NCBI RefSeq assembly: GCF_013868055.1
Contig: NZ_JACEOL010000018.1
Location: 1-64,000 of the forward strand
Length of the DNA stretch: 64,000 nucleotides
Reading direction: 5' to 3'
Source: Thermoactinomyces mirandus
GTDB taxonomy: Bacteria; Bacillota; Bacilli; Thermoactinomycetales; Thermoactinomycetaceae
Shown: piece after piece, positions 16,748 to 26,611 of the stretch
How the letters are laid out: each line of letters starts with the position of its first letter
Position numbering within the stretch: position 1 is the stretch's first letter
Translations under genes and position numbers: made by a program
The notes under the pieces: generated by a model
What the model saw: only the letters and a program-made list of their open reading frames with translations
Databases searched by the model: none
Told to the model about the DNA's origin: nothing

Positions 16748-17482
16748 TCAGGAGCTGGAAAAGGAAAAATATTTGCGATGTTTGTGCCGACGATAACGGC
16801 GATCCGATGACGAGTAAGAACGACGGTAATCAGATGAAGAATACCGGCGCCGGCGCGGATATGAACTGGAATATCTCCGGCGCCGTGGATAAGAGCTGGA
16901 ATATTTGCGGCGGCGATGATATTTCCGGCTGGATGAAGAAAAGAAGCTGAACAAACCGCAATGGTATTGCAGGCAATCCAGATCTTCTTCAATTTGTGAG
17001 CGATAGGCTTCCTTCTCATTTGTAAAGAAGAACCGTCCCGTATCAATAACACGAATCTGATTTTCCCGGTCAATCATGATATTGTTCAAATGAAGGTCTG
17101 CTGGAACAATTCCTTCGTTATAACAATCTTCCACAATTTCCTCAATTTTATCGTACATGTCGCTGCGCAGTTTTTCCCCGGACTTCACCACTTGCCCCAA
17201 TGTGTATCCGTTGACTTTGTCCACGACCATCCAATGGTGATTCCCGTCTATGTAGTGAAATTCCGGAAATGCCGGGTGCCCGTTTAAATAACGCAAAATT
17301 TTATAATCGTCATTCTCGCTGTAATCTTCTTTAAATACTTTAACGGCATACCCTTCAAAATCAAAAACTTTTCCGCTTAATCCCTCGCCAAGCAGAGGAT
17401 AACTTTCCGTCATCTTTCCGCTTTCCACCAGCATGGACAAATGTTGTATTGCTTCCTGATCCCTTGCAAAAGGATGTTTCAC
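16748..17482 (-). CDS. Protein kinase-like protein with Arg/Ser/Tyr repeat tail (spore-coat-like)
   Basis: Residues ~25-180 form a small protein-kinase-like domain: glycine loop GEGLSGKVFDFEG, lysine in YAVKVFKED, hinge MVVDKVNGYTL, catalytic loop PADLHLNNIMI with Asp and Asn, and DTG in place of DFG. This is like the YrzF-type Ser/Thr kinases of Bacillus. Residues 182-244 are a low-complexity tail of alternating RRRR(K)Y and SSS units (for example YSSSYPRRRRYSSS), with the DNA itself repetitive at 16780-16930. Such tails resemble CotG-like coat proteins, which are substrates of the coat kinase CotH. GTG at 17482 follows AAGGGGGA. A kinase fused to its own substrate is inferred; no activity can be shown from sequence. 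Confidence 0.7.
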   Translation of the reverse strand: MKHPFARDQEAIQHLSMLVESGKMTESYPLLGEGLSGKVFDFEGYAVKVFKEDYSENDDYKILRYLNGHPAFPEFHYIDGNHHWMVVDKVNGYTLGQVVKSGEKLRSDMYDKIEEIVEDCYNEGIVPADLHLNNIMIDRENQIRVIDTGRFFFTNEKEAYRSQIEEDLDCLQYHCGLFSFFSSSSRKYHRRRKYSSSYPRRRRYSSSYPRRRRYSSSDYRRSYSSSDRRYRRHKHRKYFSFSSS

Positions 17483-17627
17483 TCAATATTCCCCCTTGGG
17501 CTTTGATTGCTTCACCTATATATTATCATCTTTATGTCCCGAAAACAGAGAATAGCAGGTTTTATTATCTGTATATACCTCAAGATTTTCCATTGATAAA
17601 CTTTTTTTCCGCGCATAATGTGAACAA

Positions 17628-18170
17628 TCATCGAACAAAATAGGAACGCTGACGATTATTCATGAAAAAGGGGTTGGCACATCGATATGTCATCCCCTGA
17701 CAAGCAAAACGCCATTGGCGAAATTCCTTTTCCATTTCCAGGGCCAATCGCCGCCAGTAATCATTCCATTTTCGGCCCATTTTCTTCTTGAAAAATGAAT
17801 AAATGATAACATTTAACCCGTTTCTGTCTATGTAAAACTGCATTTCGATCGTTAATCTTGTCCCGGATGACATCCGTTTCAAACAGTAAGTATAGGTCAT
17901 ATGTTCTTCTGTCGAACAAGCGGTCAGTTTCAATACCGATGGAGGGGAATATTCCGTAATTTCCATCTGAACGGTTTCAATTCCGGTCGGTTCTTGATAG
18001 GAAATGACAAAACAACCGCCTGCCTCCGGCTCCATTTGAATGGCCAATACGTCTTGAGCCCGTCGGCGAATTTTCTCATCGGACAACTTGGAAAAGCAAA
18101 ATTCTGGCGGTGCCTGAATGGCAAAAATTGACACATGTTCAACTTTGATCTTTTGGTTCGTTTGTTTCAT
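17628..18170 (-). CDS. SRPBCC/START-fold protein of unknown function
   Basis: The ~180-residue protein reads like a polyketide-cyclase/SRPBCC domain: HVSIFAIQAPPEFCFSKLSDEKI at the start, VQMEITEYSPPSVLKL in the middle and SSGTRLTIEMQFYIDRNGL before a long C-terminal helix. Such folds bind hydrophobic ligands. The start is uncertain: ATG at 18170 gives a normal domain length but has no clear ribosome binding site, and the frame stays open to 18284. No functional partner is adjacent. The C-terminal basic stretch is unusual. Confidence 0.55.
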   Translation of the reverse strand: MKQTNQKIKVEHVSIFAIQAPPEFCFSKLSDEKIRRRAQDVLAIQMEPEAGGCFVISYQEPTGIETVQMEITEYSPPSVLKLTACSTEEHMTYTYCLKRMSSGTRLTIEMQFYIDRNGLNVIIYSFFKKKMGRKWNDYWRRLALEMEKEFRQWRFACQGMTYRCANPFFMNNRQRSYFVR

Positions 18171-18433
18171 GATGTGTGACTTTTTATAACTGATGTCACT
18201 CTTTATTTTACTAGAATTTCTGGGGTCGGCGTATAAGCACCTTTTCGCAACAGCAACAAATTGTTTAAAAAAAATCTTGTTCACCTCAAGTAAACATTTT
18301 TAAGTTTATGTGGTAAATTATTATTGAAAGACATTGTTTAATAAGGCATTTATCCAGCTTTGACATGTCCACTCTACAAAGACAGTTGTTTTTAGGGTGT
18401 GGAAAAACAATTTTTAAAGGAGGATTTTTTTAA

Positions 18434-19624
18434 ATGCCCAGCAAAACTTTAGATCAATATTTACAGGAAAACCTGCAAGATCTAAAAAACCGGGGACTCT
18501 ATAATGTGATTGACCCGCTGGACAGTGCCAATGGTCCCATCATCGAAATCAGCGGGCGCGAATTAATTAACCTGTCATCCAACAACTATTTGGGACTGGC
18601 CACAGACGAACGTCTCAAAGAGGTAGCCATTGAAGCTGTACAAGAATACGGTGTTGGTGCCGGTGCCGTCCGTACGATCAACGGTACATTGAATTTGCAT
18701 GTGAAATTAGAAGAAAAGCTTGCTGAATTTAAAAATACCGAAGCTGCAATTGCTTTTCAATCCGGCTTTAACTGTAACATGGGTGCCATTTCGGCAGTCA
18801 TGGATAAAAACGATGCCATCCTGTCAGATGAATTGAACCATGCATCGATCATTGACGGATGCCGCCTTTCCAGAGCAAAAATCATCCGTTTCAACCACTC
18901 CGATATGGATGATTTGCGGGCCAAGGCAAAAGAAGCAAAAGAATCCGGCCAGTACAAAAAAATCATGGTCATTACTGACGGGGTATTCTCCATGGATGGA
19001 GACATTGCCAAATTGCCGGAAATTGTGGAGATTGCCAAGGAATACGATCTGATTACTTATGTGGATGATGCACATGGGTCCGGTGTACTCGGAAAAGGTG
19101 CCGGAACGGTTAAACATTTCGGTCTATCTGATCAGGTTGATTTCCAAATGGGAACCCTGTCAAAAGCAATCGGTGTTCTGGGCGGGTATGTAGCCGGCAA
19201 AAAAGACCTGATTGACTGGCTTAAAGTCCGGGCTCGTCCGTTTCTGTTCTCTACAGCCCTGTCTCCTGCTGACACTGCCGCTTGTTTGAAAGCGGTTTCT
19301 ATTCTGATGAACAGTACGGAATTGCAGGACAAGCTTTGGGAAAATGGCCGCTATCTGAAAAAAAGCCTCAAAGACCTTGGATTTGACATTGGTCAAAGTG
19401 AAACACCGATCACCCCGTGTATTATTGGCGATGAGGTAAAAACTCAGGAATTTAGTAAGCGCTTGAATGAAGAAGGCGTTTATGCAAAATCAATCGTTTT
19501 CCCGACGGTACCGAGAGGAACCGGCCGTGTCCGGAACATGCCAACAGCGGCTCATACGAAAGAAATGCTTGACCGCGTAATCTCCATTTATGAGAAAGTT
19601 GGCAAGGAAATGGGAGTTATCTAA
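18434..19624 (+). CDS. kbl: Glycine C-acetyltransferase (2-amino-3-ketobutyrate CoA ligase)
   Basis: This 396-residue PLP enzyme cleaves 2-amino-3-oxobutyrate with CoA to glycine and acetyl-CoA. It has the alpha-oxoamine synthase marks [35 protein letters not shown] and the PLP-lysine region [17 protein letters not shown]. The start ATG follows AAAGGAGG. It lies 33 bp before tdh, so the pair forms the threonine-to-glycine degradation operon. The two steps work in sequence, which limits loss of the unstable intermediate. Confidence 0.95.
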   Translation: MPSKTLDQYLQENLQDLKNRGLYNVIDPLDSANGPIIEISGRELINLSSNNYLGLATDERLKEVAIEAVQEYGVGAGAVRTINGTLNLHVKLEEKLAEFKNTEAAIAFQSGFNCNMGAISAVMDKNDAILSDELNHASIIDGCRLSRAKIIRFNHSDMDDLRAKAKEAKESGQYKKIMVITDGVFSMDGDIAKLPEIVEIAKEYDLITYVDDAHGSGVLGKGAGTVKHFGLSDQVDFQMGTLSKAIGVLGGYVAGKKDLIDWLKVRARPFLFSTALSPADTAACLKAVSILMNSTELQDKLWENGRYLKKSLKDLGFDIGQSETPITPCIIGDEVKTQEFSKRLNEEGVYAKSIVFPTVPRGTGRVRNMPTAAHTKEMLDRVISIYEKVGKEMGVI

Positions 19625-19657
19625 GTATCACAAACGACCAACAGGAGGGATTCAATC

Positions 19658-20620
19658 ATGAAAAAAATACTGGTAACCGGTGCTTTGGGACAAATTGGTT
19701 CGGAATTGGTCATGAAACTTCGTGAAATCTATGGAGACAGCAATGTGGTTGCCACTGACATCCGCAAACTGGAAAACAACCCGGTTGTTGACTCCGGTCC
19801 TTTTGAAATCCTGGACGTTACTGATCCGCTGTTAATGGCTGACATTGCAAAAACCTATGAAGTGGATACCATTATTCACCTGGCTGCTCTTCTTTCCGCC
19901 ACTGCTGAAAACAAGCCGCTGATGGCGTGGGATTTGAACATGGGCGGTCTCATTAACGCCCTGGAAGTTGCCAGAGAACAAAAATGCCAGTTCTTTACGC
20001 CAAGTTCTATCGGAGCCTTTGGTCCAACTACTCCCAAAGACAATACTCCACAGGATACCATTCAACGCCCGACAACCATGTACGGGGTAAACAAGGTATC
20101 CGGCGAACTGCTGTGTGATTACTACTACCACAAATTTGGCGTGGACACCCGCGGCGTACGCTTCCCGGGACTGATCTCCTATGTCACACCTCCGGGCGGC
20201 GGAACCACAGATTACGCTGTCGAAATTTACTATGAAGCCATTAAAAAAGGTTCCTATACCTCCTATATCGCAGCAGGAACCTATATGGATATGATGTATA
20301 TGCCTGATGCCCTGAATGCCATCATTACACTGATGGAAGCAAACGCCAGCCGGCTGAAACACCGCAATGCTTTCAATATTACGGCCATGAGTTTCGAGCC
20401 GGAAGAAATCGCCGCTTCCATTCGGAAACACATTCCGGATTTCAAACTTGATTATCAGGTTGACCCGGCAAGACAGGCCATTGCCGACAGCTGGCCAAAC
20501 TCCATTGACCCCACTGCAGCCAAAGAAGAATGGGGATTCCACGCCGAGTATGATCTCGACAAAATGACGGAAGACATGCTCAAAAAACTGCAGGAAAAAT
20601 TAACAACTTCCCGTGCATAA
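19658..20620 (+). CDS. tdh: L-threonine 3-dehydrogenase, short-chain (epimerase-like) type
   Basis: This 320-residue extended SDR protein oxidises threonine to 2-amino-3-ketobutyrate with NAD+. It shows [12 protein letters not shown], the catalytic Tyr-Lys in [16 protein letters not shown], and RFPGLISY. It is the GalE-like TDH type, not the zinc MDR type. It has a GGAGGG ribosome binding site, follows kbl, and is closed by a terminator. Context and sequence agree. Confidence 0.95.
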   Translation: MKKILVTGALGQIGSELVMKLREIYGDSNVVATDIRKLENNPVVDSGPFEILDVTDPLLMADIAKTYEVDTIIHLAALLSATAENKPLMAWDLNMGGLINALEVAREQKCQFFTPSSIGAFGPTTPKDNTPQDTIQRPTTMYGVNKVSGELLCDYYYHKFGVDTRGVRFPGLISYVTPPGGGTTDYAVEIYYEAIKKGSYTSYIAAGTYMDMMYMPDALNAIITLMEANASRLKHRNAFNITAMSFEPEEIAASIRKHIPDFKLDYQVDPARQAIADSWPNSIDPTAAKEEWGFHAEYDLDKMTEDMLKKLQEKLTTSRA

Positions 20621-20635
20621 AAAAGACTGCAACAG

Positions 20636-20671
20636 CCGTTTCCCTTATTCCAGGGAAACGGCCTTCTTTTT
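20636..20671 (+). terminator. Terminator of kbl-tdh
   Basis: CCGTTTCCC-ttattcca-GGGAAACGG followed by CCTTCTTTTT. Confidence 0.87.
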
Positions 20672-22014
20672 CAATCCCTTTTTTCATTTTGAATGATGTT
20701 TGCAAATGCTTTTGATTCCGCAACCACCACTCCGGATAATCCGATCAGTCCAATCAGGTTGGGAACGGCCATCAGACCGTTAAAAATGTCGGCAATCGAC
20801 CAGACTGCTGTCAAATCAAGTCCCGAACCTATAAATACAGACAGGGTAAACACGATCCGGTAACCGGGAATGGCCTGTGATCCGAACAGATACTCAAAAC
20901 ACTTCTCTCCGTAATAAGACCAGCCAAGTACTGTTGAATAGGCAAACAGAATCAGCCCAAAAGTGACAATCCATCCACCCGGGCCCGGCAACAGGCTGTT
21001 AAAGGTTTGTGTTGTCAAGGCGGCACCGGTCAAATCACCGTCCATATAAAATCCGCCCATGAGCAGGGTGATCCCCGTAATCGAGCAAACAATGATGGTG
21101 TCAAGAAATGTACCGGTCATCGAAACCAATGCCTGCCGTCCCGGATGATCGGTAATGGCTGCAGCGGCGGCAATCGGCGCGGAACCCATGCCTGCTTCAT
21201 TGGAAAAGACTCCCCGGGCTACCCCGTAACGAATAACAGTACCGATTGCCCCACCGGCTATGGCCTGTCCGGTAAAAGCATCGGTAAAAATGAGGCCGAT
21301 GGCTGAAGGGAGTTTTTCAATATTCAGCAAAATAATAATCAATCCACCCGCAACATACAGGATGGACATAAACGGAACCAGATAACCGGCTGCCCGTCCA
21401 ATTGACTTGATTCCCCCAATGATTACGATCCCGGTAATCCCCGTCAGGACGATCCCCGTGATCCAGGGATTGATGGCAAAACTTGACTCAATCGATGCTG
21501 CCACCGAGTTGGATTGCACCATGCTGCCAATGCCAAATGCCGCAATTGAACCAAAAAGGGCAAATAACACGGCGAGCCATTTCCATCCCAGTCCCCGCTC
21601 AATATAATACATGGGGCCGCCTGCCATTTCCCCCCGCTTGCCTGCAACACGGTACTTTACGGCCAAAATGGCCTCTGCATATTTGGTGGCCATTCCGAAA
21701 ATGGCCGTCACCCACATCCAGAAGATCGCTCCGGGCCCGCCTGCCACCACTGCCGTTGCGACACCGGCAATATTTCCGGTTCCAATGGTTGCAGCCAGTG
21801 CTGTCATGAGTGACTGGAAATGAGAGATATCCCCGGTTGATTGTTTGTCCTGCCTCCGGGAAAAAGCCGTTTTTAAAGCAAGCGGCAGTTGGGAAAATTG
21901 CAAAAAGGACAAACGGAAAGATAAATAGATTCCCGTACCGACCAGCAAAATCAACAAAGGCGGTCCCCAAACGAAGTTACTGACTTCATCCAATATTCCG
22001 GTAAATGACTCCAT
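20671..22014 (-). CDS. Sodium:alanine/glycine symporter (AGCS family)
   Basis: This 447-residue permease has about ten or eleven membrane segments. AGCS marks are the MTALAATIGTGNIAGVATA block near residue 80, FWMWVTAIFGMATKYAEA, and GVFSNEAGMGSAPIAAAAA. These transporters couple Ala or Gly uptake to Na+. ATG at 22014 has AAAAGGAG nine bases upstream. It is convergent with kbl-tdh, whose product is glycine, but a regulatory link is not shown. Confidence 0.93.
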   Translation of the reverse strand: MESFTGILDEVSNFVWGPPLLILLVGTGIYLSFRLSFLQFSQLPLALKTAFSRRQDKQSTGDISHFQSLMTALAATIGTGNIAGVATAVVAGGPGAIFWMWVTAIFGMATKYAEAILAVKYRVAGKRGEMAGGPMYYIERGLGWKWLAVLFALFGSIAAFGIGSMVQSNSVAASIESSFAINPWITGIVLTGITGIVIIGGIKSIGRAAGYLVPFMSILYVAGGLIIILLNIEKLPSAIGLIFTDAFTGQAIAGGAIGTVIRYGVARGVFSNEAGMGSAPIAAAAAITDHPGRQALVSMTGTFLDTIIVCSITGITLLMGGFYMDGDLTGAALTTQTFNSLLPGPGGWIVTFGLILFAYSTVLGWSYYGEKCFEYLFGSQAIPGYRIVFTLSVFIGSGLDLTAVWSIADIFNGLMAVPNLIGLIGLSGVVVAESKAFANIIQNEKRD

Positions 22015-22152
22015 CAGTCCAGCTCCTTTTAGCATGTTTTATCATTATAAATCTCTTGTAAATTCATCCTTTTTTATTTCTTCTGAAAAGGATAGCATGG
22101 TTTTTATCGTTTTTCAATTTATTTTCGAGGACTGATGAAACCTTTTGTTTAT

Positions 22153-22181
22153 TAAAAAAAAGCTGCCCGAAAGGCAGCCTT
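22153..22181 (-). terminator. Terminator of uppP
   Basis: Minus-strand AAGGCTGCC-tttc-GGGCAGCT followed by TTTTTTT. Confidence 0.85.
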
Positions 22182-22190
22182 TTCCATAAC

Positions 22191-23030
22191 TCAGAATGCA
22201 AGGAAATAGATTACGATCGCCAACACAATCCGATAAATCGCAAAAGGCACTAACTTCACCTTGTTAATTAACTTCAAAAAGTAGCGAATAGAAAACAATG
22301 CAAATAAAAAAGCACTGATAAAACCGGCAATAAAAAACGGAAGGGCGTCCAGCGTAAAATACTCCCAGTTTTTAATGAGCGACAGGCTGCTGGCCCCCGC
22401 CATGATGGGAACCGCCATGATAAAGGTGAAATCGGAAGCGGTGCGGTGATTCAGCCCGACCAGAACCCCGCCGGAAATGGTTGAGCCCGAACGGGAAAAA
22501 CCGGGCCACAAGGCAATGCACTGAAACAGTCCAACGATCAATGCATGTTTATAGGTGATTTGGTCAAGTGTCTGCACTTTGGGGCGTGCCGGCCGAAACC
22601 AGTCGGCGGCAATCATCAGAAGAGCTCCCCCGACCAGACCGATCAGGACCGTTGGAGTGCCAAAAAGTTCCTTGTCAATATAATCTTCAAACAGGAAACC
22701 CAGTACAGCGGCAGGCAGCAACCCGACAATAACCTGGGTCAATTTCAGCCGCTGCCCCTGTGCCTGTTCTTCATTGATTTCCTTCTTCAGACCAAGCAAA
22801 TTCAGGATCCGGTCTTTAAAGACAATGACCACTGCCAAAATGGAACCCAGTTGAATGCAAACCTTAAACGTATTGGCAACCGGTTCGGTAAAAATGTCTC
22901 TGGTATGAAAAAACATATCGTCTACCAGGATCATATGTCCCGTGGAAGAAACAGGAGCAAATTCTGTCAAACCTTCAACCATCCCCAATATGATCCCAAC
23001 AAAAATTTCCCACAAGTTCAATACGCTCAC
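22191..23030 (-). CDS. uppP: Undecaprenyl-diphosphatase
   Basis: This 279-residue BacA-type membrane enzyme removes a phosphate from undecaprenyl diphosphate to recycle the lipid carrier of wall synthesis. The active-site motifs are present: EGLTEFAPVSSTGHMIL near the N-terminus and PGFSRSGSTISGG near residue 170. The start is GTG at 23030 with AAGGAAAAAG upstream. It is a single gene with its own terminator. Confidence 0.96.
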   Translation of the reverse strand: MSVLNLWEIFVGIILGMVEGLTEFAPVSSTGHMILVDDMFFHTRDIFTEPVANTFKVCIQLGSILAVVIVFKDRILNLLGLKKEINEEQAQGQRLKLTQVIVGLLPAAVLGFLFEDYIDKELFGTPTVLIGLVGGALLMIAADWFRPARPKVQTLDQITYKHALIVGLFQCIALWPGFSRSGSTISGGVLVGLNHRTASDFTFIMAVPIMAGASSLSLIKNWEYFTLDALPFFIAGFISAFLFALFSIRYFLKLINKVKLVPFAIYRIVLAIVIYFLAF

Positions 23031-23196
23031 CTTTTTCCTTCAAACTTTGCTGTGATTACCTGTTGGCCAATCATCTCCAGGAGATCCGTCACAACCTAAG
23101 ATGAATAAGAAAATCAACTCCTATAATCTCATATTTTTTTTAATCATGACAATGAAAAGTGCAACAGATTTTTTAATTGTTCATTTGGAACGGTTT

Positions 23197-24639
23197 TTAC
23201 AAAATGGGAGAAAGCAGGCGAGAGATGGATTCCTTAAACCGGATCCAGTAAGAACGCTGATTGTACATCTCGTTGGTCATTTCCTTCGAATCGCGCAAAT
23301 CCTTTTCAAAAATTGTTTGCAACCGTCTTGCCAGCACCACGTCAAAGATGAACGCATTCACCTCAAAATTCAGTTTAAAACTGCGCACATCAAAATTGGC
23401 GGTTCCCACCGAGGCAATTTTGCCGTCGACAACCATCATTTTAGCATGAATGAAGCCATGTTCATAGATGAAACAACGTACTCCAACCTTCAGCAATTCG
23501 CCTATATAGGCGTAAGTCGCCCAATAAACAAACATGTGATCCGGTTTGTTGGGAATCATGATCCGGATTTCCACACCAGACAAGGCAGCGATTTTCAAAG
23601 CATGCATCAGGCTGTCATCCGGGACAAAATACGGGGTCTGGATATCAATCCGTTCCCTGGCCGAATAAATCATCTTGATCATCCCGTTTTTGATCTGTTC
23701 CCACTCGGAATCCGGACCACTGGACACGATTTGCAGGGCCGATTTGCCTTTGGGCACCTTGATGGGAAAATAGCGCCTTTCAAAATTGAGCGGTTTTAGC
23801 GAAGCATTGTTCCAGTCCAGAAAGAAACGGGTCTGCAAGGCGTCAACAGAACTTCCCTGCAACCGGAGATGAGTATCCCGCCAATAGCCCAATTTCGGGT
23901 TTAATCCCAAATATTCATCCCCGATATTAAATCCGCCAATGTAACCGATTTTCCCGTCAATCACCACCAGTTTCCGGTGATTCCGGTAATTCACCCGAAA
24001 ATTCAAGTAAGGAATAAATTTTGAAGGAAAAAATACAGCCACTTCTCCTCCCGCCTCGATCAACGGCTTAAAAAAACGGGACGGCAGTCTGGAAGAGCCC
24101 ATATCGTCATAAAGGACACGGACTTTGACACCTTCTTTGGCTTTCTGTGCCAAGGCATGCAAAATCCGGTTGCCGATCCGGTCATTTTTGATGATGAAAT
24201 AAAGCAGATGAATATGGTCTTTGGCGTGATTGATATCCTCGATCAACGCTTCAAATTTGGCATGCCCGTCGGTAAAAATGTCCACTTCATTATCCTGAGT
24301 AAAAAGCCCATTTCCGCTTACCAGATTCATATAAATAATCGACTGGTACGGAATTATGGCCGGATCGCGGAAACGGAACCGATGCTCCTCCAACGCCCGG
24401 GTTTGCTGTGTTATTTTCACAGCATACTCATTGGTATGTTCAGCGCTAAACCTGAAGATTTTCCGTTTACTCAGGTTTTGGCCAAATATGATATAGAGTA
24501 TAAAGCCAACCACCGGCAAGAATAGCAGGATCAAAATCCACGCCCACGTTGCGGCTACATTGCGCCGTTCCAAAAAGATAATCACGATCGCCAGCAGAAT
24601 GTTCACCATGGTTAGCAACGATAATAGAAAAACATCCAT
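23197..24639 (-). CDS. cls: Cardiolipin synthase
   Basis: This 480-residue membrane enzyme condenses phosphatidylglycerol to cardiolipin. Two N-terminal membrane helices are followed by two phospholipase-D HKD motifs: NHRKLVVIDGKIGYIGGFNIGDEY (about residue 220) and HAKMMVVDGKIASVGTANFD (about residue 400). ATG at 24639 follows GGGGGAGGCGGG; the longer frame upstream lacks such a site. Length matches the Bacillus ClsA type. Confidence 0.95.
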   Translation of the reverse strand: MDVFLLSLLTMVNILLAIVIIFLERRNVAATWAWILILLFLPVVGFILYIIFGQNLSKRKIFRFSAEHTNEYAVKITQQTRALEEHRFRFRDPAIIPYQSIIYMNLVSGNGLFTQDNEVDIFTDGHAKFEALIEDINHAKDHIHLLYFIIKNDRIGNRILHALAQKAKEGVKVRVLYDDMGSSRLPSRFFKPLIEAGGEVAVFFPSKFIPYLNFRVNYRNHRKLVVIDGKIGYIGGFNIGDEYLGLNPKLGYWRDTHLRLQGSSVDALQTRFFLDWNNASLKPLNFERRYFPIKVPKGKSALQIVSSGPDSEWEQIKNGMIKMIYSARERIDIQTPYFVPDDSLMHALKIAALSGVEIRIMIPNKPDHMFVYWATYAYIGELLKVGVRCFIYEHGFIHAKMMVVDGKIASVGTANFDVRSFKLNFEVNAFIFDVVLARRLQTIFEKDLRDSKEMTNEMYNQRSYWIRFKESISRLLSPIL

Positions 24640-24763
24640 ATTTCCCGCCTCCCCCAATTTTCTTCTGACAATTGCAACTGAATCCAAACTCACGAGCTGG
24701 CTGATAGTTTTTCATAATCGGCAAAAACAAGCCATATATCTTATTGAAAGGAGGGAAAACACA

Positions 24764-25519
24764 ATGTCTTTCCGCCCTCGTCTTGGCAAGCGGCTTTATA
24801 TATGGTCAAAAAGGCGCTTTAAAAAACCGGGAAGAAGACCGGTTCACAGGCAACCGTCTTTTCGGTTTCCCCATCCGTTATTTCGGACATCATCGCTGGT
24901 TCTGGTCATCTTTCTCATCGCCACTCTGTTTCTGTGTTACCTGGGTTATTCGGTCATCACCCACCAGTTGCGTCCCGCCATCGTTGTCCTGGCTGAAGAA
25001 GAAGCAAGAAAAACCGCACAAAAAGCTTTTCTGAAGGGAATTGAAGAAATGCAAAAAAAAGTGAAACCTGTTGCCACCCTGCAAGTTGACAAGCAGGACC
25101 GCATTGTCGGTGTCAGTTTTAACAGCCAGTTGGAATCCAAGGCATATCAGGTGGTTACGGAGAGAATCCTGAAAGAACTGAACAAGGAAGAAAATCGGGA
25201 AATCCACATTACATTGGGGGAAATCATGCAAAGCAATATCTTTGCCGATGTCGGCCCCGAAATTCCCATCCAGATCTGGGTAGAAGGGACACCACATGTT
25301 ACCTTTTCTTCCAGCATAGAAGGCAAGGGAATTAACACAACAATGATTACGGTAAACCTGGAAGCCGAAATCAAAATGCGCTCCCTGTTACCTTTGACTG
25401 ATGAACATTATACCCTAAAATTCAATCAGCCGGTTGCCCGGCAAGTTATCGTTGGAGAAGTCCCCAACTTTTATCCGTTTTGGCTGGAATCCCGGAATCC
25501 CCCTGAATCTCCAGAATAA
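24764..25519 (+). CDS. yunB: Sporulation protein YunB
   Basis: The 251-residue protein has a basic N-terminus, one membrane anchor (residues ~45-65, LVLVIFLIATLFLCYLGYSV) and a large extracytoplasmic domain. The domain's VATLQVDKQDRIVGVSFNSQ, ITLGEIMQSNIFADVGPEIPIQIW and INTTMITVNLEAEIKM are characteristic of YunB, a sigma-E-controlled protein needed for efficient sporulation in B. subtilis. ATG at 24764 follows AAAGGAGGG; the longer open frame is an artefact of extension upstream. Confidence 0.92.
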   Translation: MSFRPRLGKRLYIWSKRRFKKPGRRPVHRQPSFRFPHPLFRTSSLVLVIFLIATLFLCYLGYSVITHQLRPAIVVLAEEEARKTAQKAFLKGIEEMQKKVKPVATLQVDKQDRIVGVSFNSQLESKAYQVVTERILKELNKEENREIHITLGEIMQSNIFADVGPEIPIQIWVEGTPHVTFSSSIEGKGINTTMITVNLEAEIKMRSLLPLTDEHYTLKFNQPVARQVIVGEVPNFYPFWLESRNPPESPE

Positions 25520-25544
25520 ACAATCCAAAAAAATGTTTTTGCCT

Positions 25545-25552
25545 GTTATAAT
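25545..25552 (+). promoter_or_regulatory. Extended -10 promoter of the CDF transporter gene
   Basis: TGTTATAAT gives an extended -10 with perfect TATAAT (25547-25552), about 65 bases before the start codon. No good -35 is visible. Confidence 0.5.
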
Positions 25553-25618
25553 AGTGAGCAAGTACCTGTTTGAAATCCGCCGGCCTGTGCAGCATTTTCA
25601 TAAAGAAGGAGGCTGACT

Positions 25619-26536
25619 ATGCACTCTGACCACCATCACAGCCATATGCACAACCATCAACGAACCAGTAATCGCCAAAGCCTTGCCATCGCCCTGATTA
25701 TTACAGCAGGAATCATGATACTGGAATTTGCAGGCGGGATCATGACACGAAGCCTGGCTCTTTTATCCGATGCTGGGCACATGCTGAGTGATGTCGCTTC
25801 TCTGGCTCTCAGCCTGATCGCCTTTTGGTTTGCCGCTCGCCCTCCGTCTTCCAGCAAAACTTACGGCTATTACCGTTTTGAGATTCTCGCCGCACTGTTT
25901 AACGGCATTACACTATTTGTCATCGCCGGCTTTATCGTGTGGGAAGCCGTGGAGCGTTTTCTGAATCCTGCAGTGGTAAAGGGAAACATGATGATGCTGA
26001 TTGCAGTCACAGGACTGTTGGCCAATTTATCAAGCGCCTGGGTGCTTCTTCACAAGGGGGATACCAAAGACAACCTGAATCTGCGCAGTGCCTATCTCCA
26101 CGTACTGGGAGATGCCCTGGGTTCCCTTGGCGCCATTGTTGCCGGACTGCTCATCTCCCTTTTTTCCTGGAACATTGTTGATCCTGTGGTCAGTATCGTT
26201 GTCGCACTCATTATTCTGAAAAATGCCTGGGGTGTAATCACCCATTCATTTCATATATTGATGGAAGGCACACCCGTTACGATCAACCATGAAGAAGTGG
26301 AGAAAAAACTGCAGGGGATCCCCGGTGTCATTAATGTGCATGATTTGCATATCTGGACCATTTCCTCCGGCCTTGATTCCTTGTCATGCCATTTACTGGT
26401 CCACAAAGATACGGATCACCAGCAAATTTTACATACTGCGATCCAGCTGATTGAAAAACATTTTGCCATTTCCCACACCACCATTCAAATCGAAACAACC
26501 GATTTTCAGCACCCGTCCAATCATGTATTGCATTAA
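25619..26536 (+). CDS. Cation diffusion facilitator (CzcD/ZitB type) metal exporter
   Basis: This 305-residue CDF protein exports Zn2+ or related divalent metal by proton antiport. A His-rich N-terminus (HSDHHHSHMHNHQ) precedes six membrane helices. The metal-site pattern ALLSDAGHMLSDVASL in TM2 and HVLGDALGSLG in TM5 gives the HxxxD zinc-type site, and a cytoplasmic ferredoxin-like domain (VINVHDLHIWTISSG) follows. ATG follows AAGGAGG. A ZIP-family gene follows 76 bp downstream, so export and transport of metals are paired here. Confidence 0.94.
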   Translation: MHSDHHHSHMHNHQRTSNRQSLAIALIITAGIMILEFAGGIMTRSLALLSDAGHMLSDVASLALSLIAFWFAARPPSSSKTYGYYRFEILAALFNGITLFVIAGFIVWEAVERFLNPAVVKGNMMMLIAVTGLLANLSSAWVLLHKGDTKDNLNLRSAYLHVLGDALGSLGAIVAGLLISLFSWNIVDPVVSIVVALIILKNAWGVITHSFHILMEGTPVTINHEEVEKKLQGIPGVINVHDLHIWTISSGLDSLSCHLLVHKDTDHQQILHTAIQLIEKHFAISHTTIQIETTDFQHPSNHVLH

Positions 26537-26555
26537 GGCCTGCAACAGGACATAT

Positions 26556-26598
26556 TATCTTCTTTTGTTCATATGAATAAACTAACACAAAGAAGATA
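26556..26598. promoter_or_regulatory. Inverted repeat between the CDF and ZIP genes
   Basis: TATCTTCTTTTGTT (26556-26569) and AACACAAAGAAGATA (26584-26598) are imperfect inverted arms ending just before the ZIP ribosome binding site. It could be a metal-regulator site or an RNA hairpin; no T run follows. Confidence 0.35.
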
Positions 26599-26611
26599 GG
26601 AGATCATCTTC

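Noticed and set aside
16179..16950. Plus-strand repetitive frame opposite the kinase tail
   Set aside because: The repeat pattern is explained by the Arg/Ser/Tyr codons on the minus strand.
18285..18433. Riboswitch or T-box leader before kbl-tdh
   Set aside because: The leader is short and AT-rich, with no conserved glycine-riboswitch or T-box core and no antiterminator pair.
23101..23799. Large plus-strand frame opposite cls (also similar frames opposite hom, topB, hsdR and the UvrD-like gene)
   Set aside because: These are antisense shadows of well-supported genes; no ribosome binding sites or domains were seen.
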